This document shows positions 18,069 through 28,122 of a stretch of DNA of 64,000 nucleotides, piece after piece. The stretch is taken from the NCBI RefSeq assembly GCF_902813185.1, contig NZ_LR778301.1, positions 2,604,001-2,668,000 of the forward strand. The letters run 5' to 3'. The notes under the pieces are model-generated. The model was not told where the DNA came from and did not search any database. It saw nothing but the letters and a program-made list of their open reading frames with translations. The position numbers and the translations under genes were made by a program. Position 1 is the stretch's first letter. Every line of letters begins with the position of its first letter. The stretch is from Denitratisoma oestradiolicum. Its GTDB lineage: Bacteria; Pseudomonadota; Gammaproteobacteria; Burkholderiales; Rhodocyclaceae.

Positions 18069-19505
18069 ATGAACGCCAAGCGCAGCAAGACCACCAAGCT
18101 CTTCGTCCTCGACACGAATGTGCTGATGCATGACCCCAACAGCCTGTACCGCTTCGAGGAGCACGACATCTACGTGCCCATCATGACCCTCGAGGAACTG
18201 GACAACAACAAGAAGGGCATGTCTGAAGTCGCTCGAAACGCCCGCCAGGCCAGCCGTACCATGGACGAGATCATCAGCGACGCCGAGGCCAGCATCGACA
18301 AGGGCATCGATCTGACGGAAGCCTCCAGGGGACTTGCCACGGGAAGACTGTTCCTCCAGGCCGAGGCCATCACCACGGCGCTGCCCACCTCGCTGCCCAC
18401 GGCCAAGGGCGACAATCAGATCCTGGCCGTCGTCATGTATTTGCAGGACAAGTTCCCCAAGCGGCCGGTGATCCTGGTGTCCAAGGACATCAACATGCGC
18501 ATCAAGGCCCGCGCCATGGGCCTCCATGCCCAGGATTACTTCAACGACAAGGTGCTGGAAGACACGGACCTGCTCTACACCGGCACCCGGGAACTGCCCG
18601 CCGACTTCTGGGACAACCATGGCCAGGGCATGAAGTCCTGGAAGCAGGAAGGCAAGACTCTGTATCAGATTCAGGGCCCCCTCTGTCCCGAATTCCTGGT
18701 CAACGAATTCATCTACCTGGACGACGCAACGGAAAAACCCTTCACCGCCATCGTCAAGGATGGGGGTGGCAAAAGCGCCCAGTTGTCCACCCTGGTGGAT
18801 TACAGCCACCAGAAGAACGCGGTCTGGGGCATCATGGCCCGCAACCGGGAACAGAACTTCGCCCTCAACCTGCTGATGGATCCGGAGATCGACTTCGTCA
18901 CCCTGCTCGGCCAGGCCGGCACCGGCAAAACCCTGCTGACCCTGGCGGCGGCCCTGACCCAGACCCTGGAGATGAAGCGCTTTTCCGAGATCATCATCAC
19001 CCGGGTCACGGTGCCGGTGGGCGAGGATATCGGTTTCCTGCCCGGCTCCGAGGAAGAAAAGATGACCCCCTGGATGGGAGCCATCGAAGACAATCTGGAC
19101 GTACTGAACCGTCCCCACGAAGAACCCGGACAACCCGCCCAGGGAGGGAACTACGGCGGCGACTGGGGCCGGGCCGCCACCATGGACCTGATCCGCAGCC
19201 GAATCAAGATCAAGTCCCTTAACTTCATGCGGGGACGCACCTTCATCAACAAATTTCTGATCATCGACGAGGCCCAGAACCTGACCCCCAAGCAGATGAA
19301 AACCCTGATCACCCGGGCCGGACCCGGCACCAAGGTGGTCTGCCTGGGCAACATCGCCCAGATCGACACGCCCTACCTGACGGAGGGCAGTTCCGGCCTG
19401 ACCTACGTGGTGGATCGCTTCAAGGGCTGGCCCCATTCGGGCCACATCACCCTGCAACGGGGCGAGCGTTCACGGCTGGCGGACCACGCTGGCGAGGTGT
19501 TGTAG
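18069..19505 (+). CDS. PIN-PhoH fusion ATPase (PhoH2-like)
   Basis: A 478-residue fusion of an N-terminal PIN ribonuclease domain (KLFVLDTNVLMHDP, residues 9-22, with the acidic metal-binding Asp) and a C-terminal PhoH ATPase domain. The ATPase has Walker A GQAGTGKT near residue 281 and the Walker B-like LIIDEAQNLTP near 397. PhoH2 proteins are thought to unwind and cut RNA; the exact role here is unknown. I use the ATG at 18069, which has AGGAA before it. An upstream in-frame extension to 17997 exists but has no ribosome site. It converges with dnaB. Confidence 0.92.
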   Translation: MNAKRSKTTKLFVLDTNVLMHDPNSLYRFEEHDIYVPIMTLEELDNNKKGMSEVARNARQASRTMDEIISDAEASIDKGIDLTEASRGLATGRLFLQAEAITTALPTSLPTAKGDNQILAVVMYLQDKFPKRPVILVSKDINMRIKARAMGLHAQDYFNDKVLEDTDLLYTGTRELPADFWDNHGQGMKSWKQEGKTLYQIQGPLCPEFLVNEFIYLDDATEKPFTAIVKDGGGKSAQLSTLVDYSHQKNAVWGIMARNREQNFALNLLMDPEIDFVTLLGQAGTGKTLLTLAAALTQTLEMKRFSEIIITRVTVPVGEDIGFLPGSEEEKMTPWMGAIEDNLDVLNRPHEEPGQPAQGGNYGGDWGRAATMDLIRSRIKIKSLNFMRGRTFINKFLIIDEAQNLTPKQMKTLITRAGPGTKVVCLGNIAQIDTPYLTEGSSGLTYVVDRFKGWPHSGHITLQRGERSRLADHAGEVL

Positions 19506-19517
19506 CGTTTGCTTCCG

Positions 19518-19547
19518 GCGGGTAGCCAGTGGTCAGTAGCTACCCGC
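19518..19547. terminator. Hairpin between convergent phoH-like gene and dnaB
   Basis: Perfect nine-base arms GCGGGTAGC and GCTACCCGC around a 12-base loop, overlapping the last codons of dnaB. It has no T run on either side, so its role as terminator is uncertain. Confidence 0.35.
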
Positions 19548-20930
19548 GATGGCCGAGTTCTGGAACTTGGTGTACTCGCCCAAGAAAGTGAGCTTGACGG
19601 TCCCGGTGGGACCGTTCCGGTGCTTGCCGATGATCACTTCGGCGATGCCCTTGTCCTGGGTATCGGGCTTGTAGTACTCCTCCCGATACATCATCAGAAT
19701 CATGTCGGCATCCTGCTCAATGGCGCCGGATTCCCGCAGATCGCTCATCAGGGGACGCTTGTCGTTGCGCTCCTCCACTTTCCGCGACAACTGGGACAGG
19801 GCGATCACCGGCACTTCCAGTTCCTTGGCCAGGGCCTTGATGGAGCGGGAGATTTCCGACACCTCCGTAGCCCGGTTCTCACCATCCTTGGACGAACTCA
19901 TCAACTGAATGTAGTCGATCACGATCAGGCCCAGCTTGCCGCACTGGCGATGCAGTCGACGGGCACGGGCACGCAGGTCGGAGGGGCTGATGGCGCCGGT
20001 CTCGTCGATGTGGATGGGCGCATCATGCAGCTTGCCCAGGGCCACGGTCATCTTGTCCCACTCCTCGTCACCCAGGCGACCCGTGCGCAACTTGTGCTGA
20101 TCCAGGCGACCGAGGGAGGACAGAAAACGCATGGCCAACTGGGGCCCGGACATTTCCAGGGAAAAAATCGCCACCGGCAGGCGCATTTCCACGCCGACAT
20201 GTTCGGCAATATTGAGGGCGAAGGCGGTTTTGCCCATGGAAGGCCGGCCTGCCACCACGATCATGTCCCCGGGCTGAAGTCCGGAAGTCATCTTGTCCAG
20301 GTCAGTGAAACCCGTAGGCACACCGGTCACCTCGGAGGGATCGTCCCGGTCGTAGAGCTGCTGTATCTTGTCCACCACCTGGCCCAGTACCTGGGGAATG
20401 GCGACAAAACCCTGTACTGACCTGGCGCCTGCCTCGGCAATCTCGAATACCTTCTGCTCGGCCAGATCGAGGAGTTGCTTGACGTCCCGGCCAGCGGGAT
20501 TGAGCGCGCTGGCAGCGATCTCGTCGCCCACGGACACCAGTTTGCGCAGCACCGCCCGTTCATGAACGATTTCCCCATAGCGCCGGATATTGGCCGCCGA
20601 CGGAGTGTTGTTGGCGATCTCGGCCAGGTAGGCCAGCCCCCCAGTCTGATCCACCTCGTTGGACTTCTCGATGGACTCGAACACCGTCACCACATCCGCT
20701 GGCCGGCCCGTCTCCACCAGCTTGCGGATGTGACGGAAGATGCGGCGATGGTCATCCCGATAGAAGTCCGCCTCCGAAACCACATCACCGATGCGGTCCC
20801 AGGCAGCGTTGTCCAGTAGCAGGCCACCAATCAGGGCTTGTTCCGCCTCGATGGAATGGGGCGGCAGCTTGAGGGCGGCCAGTTGGGAATCGAGCTGCTG
20901 GGGCGGATTAAAGGGACGGACCTGGGCCAT
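19533..20930 (-). CDS. dnaB: Replicative DNA helicase DnaB
   Basis: Hexameric helicase at the replication fork. The N-terminal primase-interacting domain (HSIEAEQALIGGLLLD) is followed by the RecA-like helicase domain with Walker A GRPSMGKTAFALN near residue 225. Length 465 from the ATG at 20930, the usual size, with AAGGAA in front. The frame is open to 21002 without a ribosome site. No intein or other insertion is present. Confidence 0.96.
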   Translation of the reverse strand: MAQVRPFNPPQQLDSQLAALKLPPHSIEAEQALIGGLLLDNAAWDRIGDVVSEADFYRDDHRRIFRHIRKLVETGRPADVVTVFESIEKSNEVDQTGGLAYLAEIANNTPSAANIRRYGEIVHERAVLRKLVSVGDEIAASALNPAGRDVKQLLDLAEQKVFEIAEAGARSVQGFVAIPQVLGQVVDKIQQLYDRDDPSEVTGVPTGFTDLDKMTSGLQPGDMIVVAGRPSMGKTAFALNIAEHVGVEMRLPVAIFSLEMSGPQLAMRFLSSLGRLDQHKLRTGRLGDEEWDKMTVALGKLHDAPIHIDETGAISPSDLRARARRLHRQCGKLGLIVIDYIQLMSSSKDGENRATEVSEISRSIKALAKELEVPVIALSQLSRKVEERNDKRPLMSDLRESGAIEQDADMILMMYREEYYKPDTQDKGIAEVIIGKHRNGPTGTVKLTFLGEYTKFQNSAIAGSY

Positions 20931-21119
20931 GGAAATTCCTTCAAGACAAGGAAACGAGTCTAACCCGTCCCGCTGCCAACGGCTGTTGAAAAGCCTGTGC
21001 AAGACTCAGGGAGTTCTGTGGATGGACTGTGGAAATCCTGGGGAAGAAATGGGGACAGATATTCCCGGTGCCCAGTCGCGACGAGAACGGGATCGTGCGG
21101 CTACCGCCCCGACAAACCG

Positions 21120-22403
21120 CTATGTCACGCCGCTACCATCGTCCATGATGGCAATAAGCCCGCTCACCAGGGGCATGATGGTAGCCGGGTCCTCATGGGA
21201 CTCGGCCCGCAGGAAGAGATTCCGCGCCAGATTGCGCAAACGCCACTCCACTTCGCGCACCACCAGACACATCTCTGACAGGAGTTCCGGATCGCTCATG
21301 GCATCTCCCAGACTTGCGGCATCAAGTACGCCGGTTGAGCGCAGGGACTTGGCCAGGTTGTTCAATACCGTCTCCATTGCATCGACGATCTTCACGGCAA
21401 AGGCATGTTCGTTGTTGGCCACGATCGCCCGGGCCTCCCGCAAGGACTGATCGAGACGATCCAGGATTCCCGTTGCCCGCTTGGCGCAATCGCAGTCTCC
21501 CACATCACTGGTATCGTTATCGGACTGATGCAGGGCCTGGTGAATGACGCTTACCACGCCCCGGTCATATTCCTCGGGAACTATCCGCAGGGCCATGGCG
21601 ACCCGCGCCGCGACGCCGGCCCCGCCCCGGATCAAGATGGCCGTCGTCGCATCAGCGGCGGCAATCCAGGCCGAGAATCGGTGGAGCCTGTCGGCCGTGA
21701 CCTGAGCCGGATAACCGCTGCCATCGAGCCGTTCATGATGCTGGGCGACACACTGGCCAACAGCAGGGGGCAGGGTAGTCAGTTCCTGGATCAGCAATTG
21801 GCCAATACGGGGATGACTCACCACATGCTTCCATTCGTGGGGTTCGAGCCGCCGGCTCGAACACAGATATTCCGGATTGATATACAACTCACCAATGTCG
21901 TGCAACAGCGCTGCGGTCATCAATACCTGGGTGTCACCTGTACTGATCGGTAGCTTGGCCGCCAAACCGGCGCAAATACAGACCACATGAAGGACATGAA
22001 GATAGGACTGCGCATGATCCTCCCTGGTGGATGTCAACAACAGGCGCAGGGAAGAAGAAATAGGCAGACTGCTGGCACTGCTCAGTACCGCTCTAGCCCC
22101 TGCGTTGTCGGCGAAAGGCGCCAGCAACGACTGTTCCTTTATTAACTGCAGGCAATCGGCCACCACATCGGCAAAAGTAACCGCTCCATCAACAATCAGG
22201 GAGGATTCCAGAGGCTTGGCAAGTTTGCGTCGCACCAGTTTTTCCTGGAGGTCCCGTGACACCGGATTACCCCTGGCCCAAAGCTTGAAACCCCGATCAT
22301 CATAGATATCATCGGAAGCAGAAACTACCTTGCTTTCGGAAAGCCTGACGATCCGTTCAACACAGTGCGGGTTGGGTGTATTGAAAATCATGGTGGTCGT
22401 CAA
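21120..22403 (-). CDS. HD-GYP domain protein, probable cyclic-di-GMP phosphodiesterase
   Basis: A 427-residue protein with an HD-GYP domain in the middle: HDIGEL near residue 166 and HHERLDGSGYP near 219, the hallmark motif. The first motif has Glu where Lys is usual (HDIGK). No receiver or PAS domain is recognisable in the N-terminal 120 residues, and the C-terminal 150 residues look helical. Expected role: hydrolysis of cyclic-di-GMP, affecting motility or surface life. The TonB-domain and chemoreceptor genes lie nearby on the opposite strand. Confidence 0.85.
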   Translation of the reverse strand: MTTTMIFNTPNPHCVERIVRLSESKVVSASDDIYDDRGFKLWARGNPVSRDLQEKLVRRKLAKPLESSLIVDGAVTFADVVADCLQLIKEQSLLAPFADNAGARAVLSSASSLPISSSLRLLLTSTREDHAQSYLHVLHVVCICAGLAAKLPISTGDTQVLMTAALLHDIGELYINPEYLCSSRRLEPHEWKHVVSHPRIGQLLIQELTTLPPAVGQCVAQHHERLDGSGYPAQVTADRLHRFSAWIAAADATTAILIRGGAGVAARVAMALRIVPEEYDRGVVSVIHQALHQSDNDTSDVGDCDCAKRATGILDRLDQSLREARAIVANNEHAFAVKIVDAMETVLNNLAKSLRSTGVLDAASLGDAMSDPELLSEMCLVVREVEWRLRNLARNLFLRAESHEDPATIMPLVSGLIAIMDDGSGVT

Positions 22404-22805
22404 AAATGATCCGGATAGGGCCGCCCGAACAGATACGCAGAACGGAAATCGACAAGGCGTAATGTTCAGGCATTGTATCCAATCGCCCTACCACCTGCCA
22501 TGAGATGACAAAGCCAGGATGAGGCCCACCGCAGCAAAACAGCGCGCAGGACAGGCATCCCCATGAAGGATCAGTAACACGGGCCGCCATCCATCCCAGT
22601 TATGGCCTCACCCAAAAGACCATTATATTGAGATGGATAAAACTCATAACTTATGCATTTCAAGAGATCGATGATGGACCGTGCAGTATTTTTTACAATA
22701 GAATGAAACACGGCTGTGCACATAATTACGAAAACAACTTAGTGCAACAGCATGCAGCGCTTGCTCGTTTTCGCAGGCATTCAGGCAGCAGAGGAGGACT
22801 ACACA
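22404..22805. other. Intergenic region, no gene recognised
   Basis: About 400 bases between the divergent HD-GYP gene and the small open frame at 22806. The second half (22610-22740) is AT-rich for this chromosome and probably holds promoters. I see no convincing coding frame or repeat. Confidence 0.4.
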
Positions 22806-23027
22806 ATGGTTGCACCAGATCAGGCCCAAGTCCGCGGGCCTGAGTACCTAGCCTATAGAACGGCAGGAATGGATTCCGCACCATCAATGACGTTGAGCTC
22901 GGGAGCGCCACCCATGGATCTGGATTGCATATTCCGTATCCCAACAGGTCGCCCAGAGCATGCGCCAGGTAGCTTCAATGCCTCGCCACTATTTTTTCCA
23001 GGAGACATCAGACATGTTTTTGCGTAA
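22806..23027 (+). CDS. Possible 73-residue small protein
   Basis: An open frame with a very good ribosome site (AGAGGAGG, eight bases before the ATG). It ends 14 bases inside the next gene. The sequence is rich in Pro, Gly, Ala and Met, has no signal peptide or motif I recognise, and its codon use is not clearly coding. It may be only a leader for the TonB-domain gene. Confidence 0.25.
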   Translation: MVAPDQAQVRGPEYLAYRTAGMDSAPSMTLSSGAPPMDLDCIFRIPTGRPEHAPGSFNASPLFFPGDIRHVFA

Positions 23028-23433
23028 CCGTGTACAGCCCCACAGCCTAGACAGCAACCGCCTCAAACAGGACTCAAGGCCAGCAGCTTCCCAAAATAAA
23101 CCGGTATTGCACAGAATCATTGCCGCCGCACTGGTACTTGGGCTAAGTACGCTCGGCATTCCCCAGAGCATGGCTCAATCCGCCCGTAAGGCCATCACCA
23201 AGGAAGCCCCGGTCTTTCCTTCCGAAGCACTGGATGAGGGCATCAACAGCGGTACGGTAAAGGCCAGGCTATCGGTGGCCCCTGATGGATCCGTCACCGG
23301 GGTGGAGATTACTGAGGCCGACCCTCCTCGCGTCTTCAACAAAGCCGTGACCCGCGCGGTAACTCGCTGGAAATACGAGGCCACCGGCACCGCCGACACC
23401 CTTGATGTCCAACTCACGTTCAAAACACGCTAA
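23014..23433 (+). CDS. TonB C-terminal-domain protein, exported
   Basis: A 139-residue protein. It has a basic N-terminus, a hydrophobic export segment at about 36-52 ending in SMAQS, and a TonB-like C-terminal domain (EAPVFPSEALDEGINSGTVK to the end) with the typical V..DG.V..V pattern. It lacks the long proline-rich spacer of true TonB, so it is probably a periplasmic single-domain relative rather than an energy transducer. AGGAGA precedes the ATG at 23014. The chemoreceptor gene starts 59 bases downstream on the same strand. Confidence 0.8.
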   Translation: MFLRNRVQPHSLDSNRLKQDSRPAASQNKPVLHRIIAAALVLGLSTLGIPQSMAQSARKAITKEAPVFPSEALDEGINSGTVKARLSVAPDGSVTGVEITEADPPRVFNKAVTRAVTRWKYEATGTADTLDVQLTFKTR

Positions 23434-23492
23434 CACGGTGATTCCATCGAACGGCCCTTCGGATTTTCCTTGCAAAGGAAAGAGGACATGAC

Positions 23493-25127
23493 ATGTTGAG
23501 CAAATTGAATATCGGCCCCCGGCTGAATGTTGCATTCCTGATAGTTGTCGCATTCCTGATTGCCTTGGCCGGTATTGGTTATAGCGCCGTCAATAATCTG
23601 GCCAGTCAATTTGAAGTCTCGGTCAATGAAAACAACAAAAAGCTGGCCCTATCCCAGGATCTGCGTGAACAACTGAACGTGATCATGCGTTCGGTACGCA
23701 ATATTTTGCTCTACCAGAACAACGAAAATTTCGTCAAAGCACAACAGAATCGGATTGAAAAGGCCCGCGCCGACTACATGGAAAGCTACCAGCAGATGGA
23801 AAAACTGTTGCGCTCCACCGACGAGCGGAAAATCCATGCCGAGATCGATACCCACCGTGAGCCCTCACGCAAGGCCACCGACGAAGCGGTTGCATTGTCC
23901 GGGTCAACAGGGGTTGCCGAAGCTGCGAAGGAGCTCAAGGAAACCGTCCAGCCACTGCAAAACGACTGGTATGACGCCATCCAGGCAATGATTGATTTTC
24001 AAGAGAAGCAGAACAACGCGCTGGCCGCCAACGCAAAGGCCACCTTCAAGCGCACCATGACCATCTTCCTGGTGTTCACCCTGCTCGCCACCGGCATCGC
24101 GGTAGGTTTGGCCCTCTGGATCACTCGCAGCATCACCAAACCTCTGGCCTATGCGGCCCAGGTCGCGGCAAACGTCGCGGCCGGTGATCTGGGTTCCCAT
24201 GTGAGAGTGAGCACCACCGATGAGACCGGGCAGTTGCTGCGCACCCTCCAACGCATGAAGGAAAGCCTGGCCAGCACCGTTTCTTCCGTGCGGGGCGTGG
24301 CCGATGAATTGTCCAGCTCATCGGCGCAACTGGTGGACGCCGCCAACGAGGTGACCGAATCGTCATCCCAACAGTCTGTCGCCGCAGCCTCCACCGCCGC
24401 ATCGGTTCAGCAAATCACCGCCAGTATCGAGTCGGTGGCGGACAGTGCAACCGAAATCCGGGAGTTGGCAAAATCAAGCCAGACCCTGACCCGGGAAAGC
24501 GTCGACAATCTGAACAAGCTTTCCAGTGAAATCGAAATGTTGGGCCATACGGTGGAGACCATTGGCTCCACCTTCCGTGAATTCGCCGACAGCAGCAAGG
24601 CCATCACCGAGATGACTCGCCAGGTGAGAGAGATCGCGGACCAAACCAATCTGCTGGCCCTCAATGCCGCCATCGAAGCGGCCCGGGCCGGCGAACAGGG
24701 TCGTGGCTTTGCTGTGGTTGCCGACGAAGTGCGCAAACTGGCCGAAAAATCCGGTCAGTCGGTCAACGAAATCGACGCGGTGAACCGGGTGCTCAACCAA
24801 CGAGCCGACCACATGGCAGGAGCCATTACCGAAGGCATGCAGGCCCTGGACAGCAGCAAGGAGCATGTCCATATGGTCATCGACTCGCTCTCGAAGGCGG
24901 CCCAGGCAGCGCTCCGTTCGGCGGAGGGCATTGACAATATCGCCACATCGGTCAACGAACAGAGCACCGCCAGCGTGAAAATCACCGGCAACGTGGAACA
25001 TATGGCCCAGATGGCCGAGCGAAACCATGCTGTGGTGGAGCGCACTAGCAGTGCATCGGTCCACTTGCGGAAACTCTCGGGAGAACTGTCGGATTCTGTT
25101 TCCCGGTTCCAACTATCCGATGCCTGA
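23493..25127 (+). CDS. Methyl-accepting chemotaxis protein
   Basis: A 544-residue transmembrane chemoreceptor. First membrane helix at about 10-32, a periplasmic four-helix-bundle-type sensor domain to about 185, second membrane helix at about 186-206, HAMP domain to about 260, then the long signalling coiled coil. The hairpin tip ([20 protein letters not shown], residues 378-397) is conserved and binds CheW/CheA. No CheR-docking pentapeptide is present at the C-terminus. The ligand is unknown. Confidence 0.95.
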   Translation: MLSKLNIGPRLNVAFLIVVAFLIALAGIGYSAVNNLASQFEVSVNENNKKLALSQDLREQLNVIMRSVRNILLYQNNENFVKAQQNRIEKARADYMESYQQMEKLLRSTDERKIHAEIDTHREPSRKATDEAVALSGSTGVAEAAKELKETVQPLQNDWYDAIQAMIDFQEKQNNALAANAKATFKRTMTIFLVFTLLATGIAVGLALWITRSITKPLAYAAQVAANVAAGDLGSHVRVSTTDETGQLLRTLQRMKESLASTVSSVRGVADELSSSSAQLVDAANEVTESSSQQSVAAASTAASVQQITASIESVADSATEIRELAKSSQTLTRESVDNLNKLSSEIEMLGHTVETIGSTFREFADSSKAITEMTRQVREIADQTNLLALNAAIEAARAGEQGRGFAVVADEVRKLAEKSGQSVNEIDAVNRVLNQRADHMAGAITEGMQALDSSKEHVHMVIDSLSKAAQAALRSAEGIDNIATSVNEQSTASVKITGNVEHMAQMAERNHAVVERTSSASVHLRKLSGELSDSVSRFQLSDA

Positions 25128-25159
25128 TCGCGACTCCGGAAGGGGCCGCGATCTGCTGA

Positions 25160-26020
25160 TCAACGAGCCGGACTAACGAGCCGCTCGTTCGGAGAAGTAC
25201 TGGTCCAGGCCCGGCTGGGTTCCTGGTGCTTGGGCGCCACATCATAGAACGCCCGTGCATCGAACTCATGCGTCGCCAGTTCTTCCAGTCTCTTGGGCGA
25301 GGACGGGTGGGTACTCAGCCAGTCGAAACGGGTCTTGTCACCATTGGCCTGCGCCATCTTTTCCCAAAGGGTCACGGCAGCATGGGGATGGAAACCGGCC
25401 CGGGCAGCCAGTTCCAGGCCGATACGGTCGGCCTCGGATTCCGCCCCACGGCTGTTGGGCAACAGGACCAGGCCCAATAGCGCCAGTTCCGCTCCAGTCT
25501 GGCGCCGGCCGCTGTCCTTGCTGCTTCCTCCGGCAACACCGATGGCGATGGCAGCCACACCAGCCGCCATCTGCATGGACATTTTTTCCGCACCATGTTT
25601 CAGCAAGGCATGGGAAATCTCGTGGCCCATGACCTGGGCCAATTCGTCATCGCTGGGTTTGATCTTCTCGATCAGCCCCGTATAGATCGCCATCTTGCCC
25701 CCAGGCATGCACCAGGCATTGACGGTCTTGGGGTCGTCGATCACCTTGACACTCCATGCCCAGTCACGGGTTTCCGGACGATAGAGCACGGCCTGATCGA
25801 TCAGCCGGTCGGTAATGCGCTGAATTCGCGCATTCAACTGGGCATCATGGCTGATCTTGCCGTCCTTCTCCAGCTTGCCCACCATGCCCTGGTAGGCCTG
25901 AATGGAGTCGGCAATGGCGGACTCCTCCGATACCAACAACAGTTGGTTGCGGCCGGAGATGGGGTTGGCGGCACAGCCTGCCAGCAAGGCAAACAGAGCC
26001 AGGGCGGTGAACAGACGCAT
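25160..26020 (-). CDS. M48 family metalloprotease lipoprotein
   Basis: A 286-residue predicted outer-membrane or periplasmic lipoprotein with lipobox LAGC (Cys16) and the zinc motif HEISH near residue 132. A downstream ESEADRIGLELA segment supplies the third ligand. It resembles the LoiP/YcaL/BepA-type M48 proteases that clear misfolded envelope proteins, but without the TPR region of BepA. It follows the rplS operon terminator on the same strand. Confidence 0.92.
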   Translation of the reverse strand: MRLFTALALFALLAGCAANPISGRNQLLLVSEESAIADSIQAYQGMVGKLEKDGKISHDAQLNARIQRITDRLIDQAVLYRPETRDWAWSVKVIDDPKTVNAWCMPGGKMAIYTGLIEKIKPSDDELAQVMGHEISHALLKHGAEKMSMQMAAGVAAIAIGVAGGSSKDSGRRQTGAELALLGLVLLPNSRGAESEADRIGLELAARAGFHPHAAVTLWEKMAQANGDKTRFDWLSTHPSSPKRLEELATHEFDARAFYDVAPKHQEPSRAWTSTSPNERLVSPAR

Positions 26021-26030
26021 GACGGACTCT

Positions 26031-26062
26031 CAAAAACAAAACGGGGCGATGATACGCCCCGT
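26031..26062 (-). terminator. Terminator of the rpsP-rimM-trmD-rplS operon
   Basis: Perfect eight-base stem ACGGGGCG/CGCCCCGT with a six-base loop, followed on the minus strand by TTTGTTTTTG, 34 bases after the rplS stop codon. A T run also exists on the plus side, so it may be bidirectional. Confidence 0.85.
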
Positions 26063-26095
26063 TTTTGCTGACCGACAGAAGTGGCCGGACCCGAA

Positions 26096-26461
26096 TCAGC
26101 GGGCCTTGATGGTGAGCTTTTCCTTGATGCGGGCCGACTTGCCGGAACGGCTGCGCAGATAGTAGAGCTTAGCGCGACGCACATCGCCGCGACGCTTGAC
26201 CTCGACGCTGGCGATCAGGGGCGAGTAGGTCTGGAAGGTACGCTCCACACCCTCACCGGCGGAAATCTTGCGCACGATGAAGTTGGAGTTGAGGCCGCGG
26301 TTGCGCTTGGCGATCACCACGCCTTCGTAGGCCTGAAGACGCTCACGGGTACCTTCCTTCACCTTGACCTGAACGATCACGGTGTCGCCGGGGGCAAACT
26401 CGGGGAGGTTCTTGCCCAGGCGGGCGATTTCTTCTTGTTCCAATTGCTGGATCAGATTCAT
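26096..26461 (-). CDS. rplS: 50S ribosomal protein L19
   Basis: Large-subunit protein at the 30S-50S interface. I start at the ATG at 26461 ([15 protein letters not shown]), which gives 121 residues and has a GGAG site; the frame extends seven codons further without support. It is last in the conserved rpsP-rimM-trmD-rplS operon and is followed by a strong terminator. Confidence 0.97.
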   Translation of the reverse strand: MNLIQQLEQEEIARLGKNLPEFAPGDTVIVQVKVKEGTRERLQAYEGVVIAKRNRGLNSNFIVRKISAGEGVERTFQTYSPLIASVEVKRRGDVRRAKLYYLRSRSGKSARIKEKLTIKAR

Positions 26462-26531
26462 GTTGCACTCCAAAAAAGTCATGGCCAGTGGCCTTTCGCA
26501 CAGAGCAGGCTAACCCTGATGCACGCCGTTT

Positions 26532-27284
26532 CTATTGGCGCTCCCGCTGGTATTCCTCCAGCAGGCGCGCTTCCTCGCTGCTCAAACCACGGCGCTCCAG
26601 AAGATCGGAGCGTCGCCGCCAGGTCCGTCCCAACGCCTGTTTCAGGCGCCAGCGCCGGATCTGCTCGTGGTTGCCGGAGAGCAGCACCTCCGGCACCCGC
26701 ATTCCTTCGTAATCCTCGGGCCGCGTGTAATGCGGACAATCGAGGAGTCCCGCGGCAAAGGACTCTTCCACCGCCGAGGCACCGTCATTCAGCGCTCCCG
26801 GCAACTGCCGCACACAAGCGTCGATCAAGGCCAGGGCCGGCAATTCTCCGCCGGAAAGGACAAAGTCGCCCAGCGAAATTTCCTCGTCCACGCAGCGGGA
26901 GATCAACCGCTCATCCACCCCTTCATAACGCCCGCAGAGGAGAATGGCACCCTCCCCCGCCGCCAGTTCCAACACCTTGCCGTGGGTGAGCGGCACACCC
27001 TGAGGCGACAGGTAAATCACCCTGCCACCCAAACCTTGCTCCTGCCGTGCGGCTCGCGCCGCCACGATGGTCCGTTCCAGGGGCCCCGGCAACATCACCA
27101 TGCCAGGTCCGCCTCCGTAGGGACGGTCATCCACCGTGCGGTGATTGTCCGTCGTCGCATCCCGCGGGTTCCAGCACGCCAGGGACCACAGCCCCCGTTC
27201 CAGTGCTCGCCGCGTGATGCCCGAGGCAGTCACCGCCGAAAACATCTCGGGAAACAGGGTGATGGCGTCGAAACGCAGCGTCAC
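26532..27284 (-). CDS. trmD: tRNA (guanine-37-N1)-methyltransferase TrmD
   Basis: Methylates G37 of tRNAs to prevent frameshifting; a knotted SPOUT enzyme. The start is a GTG at 27284 (reading [15 protein letters not shown]) that overlaps the rimM stop codon and has GGGGGAG in front, giving the usual 250 residues. Motifs [13 protein letters not shown] and [13 protein letters not shown] are intact. Confidence 0.96.
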   Translation of the reverse strand: MTLRFDAITLFPEMFSAVTASGITRRALERGLWSLACWNPRDATTDNHRTVDDRPYGGGPGMVMLPGPLERTIVAARAARQEQGLGGRVIYLSPQGVPLTHGKVLELAAGEGAILLCGRYEGVDERLISRCVDEEISLGDFVLSGGELPALALIDACVRQLPGALNDGASAVEESFAAGLLDCPHYTRPEDYEGMRVPEVLLSGNHEQIRRWRLKQALGRTWRRRSDLLERRGLSSEEARLLEEYQRERQ

Positions 27285-27781
27285 CAGTCGCTCCCCCAAT
27301 CCACATGGATGCAACCAGCGGCAGCATCCACACTTTTCACCACCTGATCAATGAAGGGCAGCAGGCGTTTCTGCTCACCGTCCATCACCACCAGCACATC
27401 GTTGGCCCCGGTCTCGATCAGGGAGTCCACCCTGCCCAGGGTTTCCCCCTGCTCATTGACCACGGCCAGGCCGATCAGATCAGCCCAGTAATATTCACCC
27501 TCATCAGGCCTGGGCAGATCCTCGCGGGGAGCCCCCAGATACAGGCCCTTCAGGCTTTCGGCACCCACCCGGTCGGCAATGCCATAGAAGCCGGCCACCC
27601 AACCATCGCCATGAGGCTTGAGCCCCAGGAGATCGAGGGGACGCCAATCATCACCTTCAGGATCACTCCCCAGCCACCAGCGGGACATCCTGCGCCAAGA
27701 GGCCGGATCGTCGCCGAAGGGATGGAGATGGACCCATCCTTGCACACCGAACGGGGCGACAATGCGCCCCAGTACGATCAT
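27281..27781 (-). CDS. rimM: 16S rRNA processing protein RimM
   Basis: Assists maturation of the 30S head domain. 166 residues, with the N-terminal barrel ([20 protein letters not shown]) and a C-terminal PRC-barrel region ([20 protein letters not shown]). It overlaps trmD by four bases and follows rpsP by five. Confidence 0.95.
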   Translation of the reverse strand: MIVLGRIVAPFGVQGWVHLHPFGDDPASWRRMSRWWLGSDPEGDDWRPLDLLGLKPHGDGWVAGFYGIADRVGAESLKGLYLGAPREDLPRPDEGEYYWADLIGLAVVNEQGETLGRVDSLIETGANDVLVVMDGEQKRLLPFIDQVVKSVDAAAGCIHVDWGSDW

Positions 27782-27786
27782 GCGGT

Positions 27787-28041
27787 TCAGGCAGCCTTCC
27801 TGGCGTTGAACTGCTTGACCAGACGGGCAGCGGTGGGCGACAACTGGGCGCCGGTACCTTGCCAGTAGGCCAGACGCTCGACGTTCACCACCAGCCCCTG
27901 CTCGCTTTCAGCAGCCACGGGATTGTAAAAGCCGATACGCTCGACAAAGCGACCATCGCGACGATTGCGCGAGTCGGTCACCACCATGTTGTAGAAGGGG
28001 CGCTTCTTGGCGCCACTACGGGCGAGACGAATAACTACCAT
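27787..28041 (-). CDS. rpsP: 30S ribosomal protein S16
   Basis: Small-subunit assembly protein, 84 residues, first gene of the operon. The start [17 protein letters not shown] is typical and the length is normal. Confidence 0.97.
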   Translation of the reverse strand: MVVIRLARSGAKKRPFYNMVVTDSRNRRDGRFVERIGFYNPVAAESEQGLVVNVERLAYWQGTGAQLSPTAARLVKQFNARKAA

Positions 28042-28122
28042 GTCGTTCCCTTGGAAATCGGAAAAAGGCCGCGATTATAGGGCGATAGGCCACTCAAAAC
28101 AAGCGCCTAGGCCCTTTAGTTT

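Noticed and set aside
17871..19457. 528-codon open frame on the minus strand
   Set aside because: Antisense to the PIN-PhoH gene; no motif, and composition dominated by Gly, Val, His and Asp as in other shadows.
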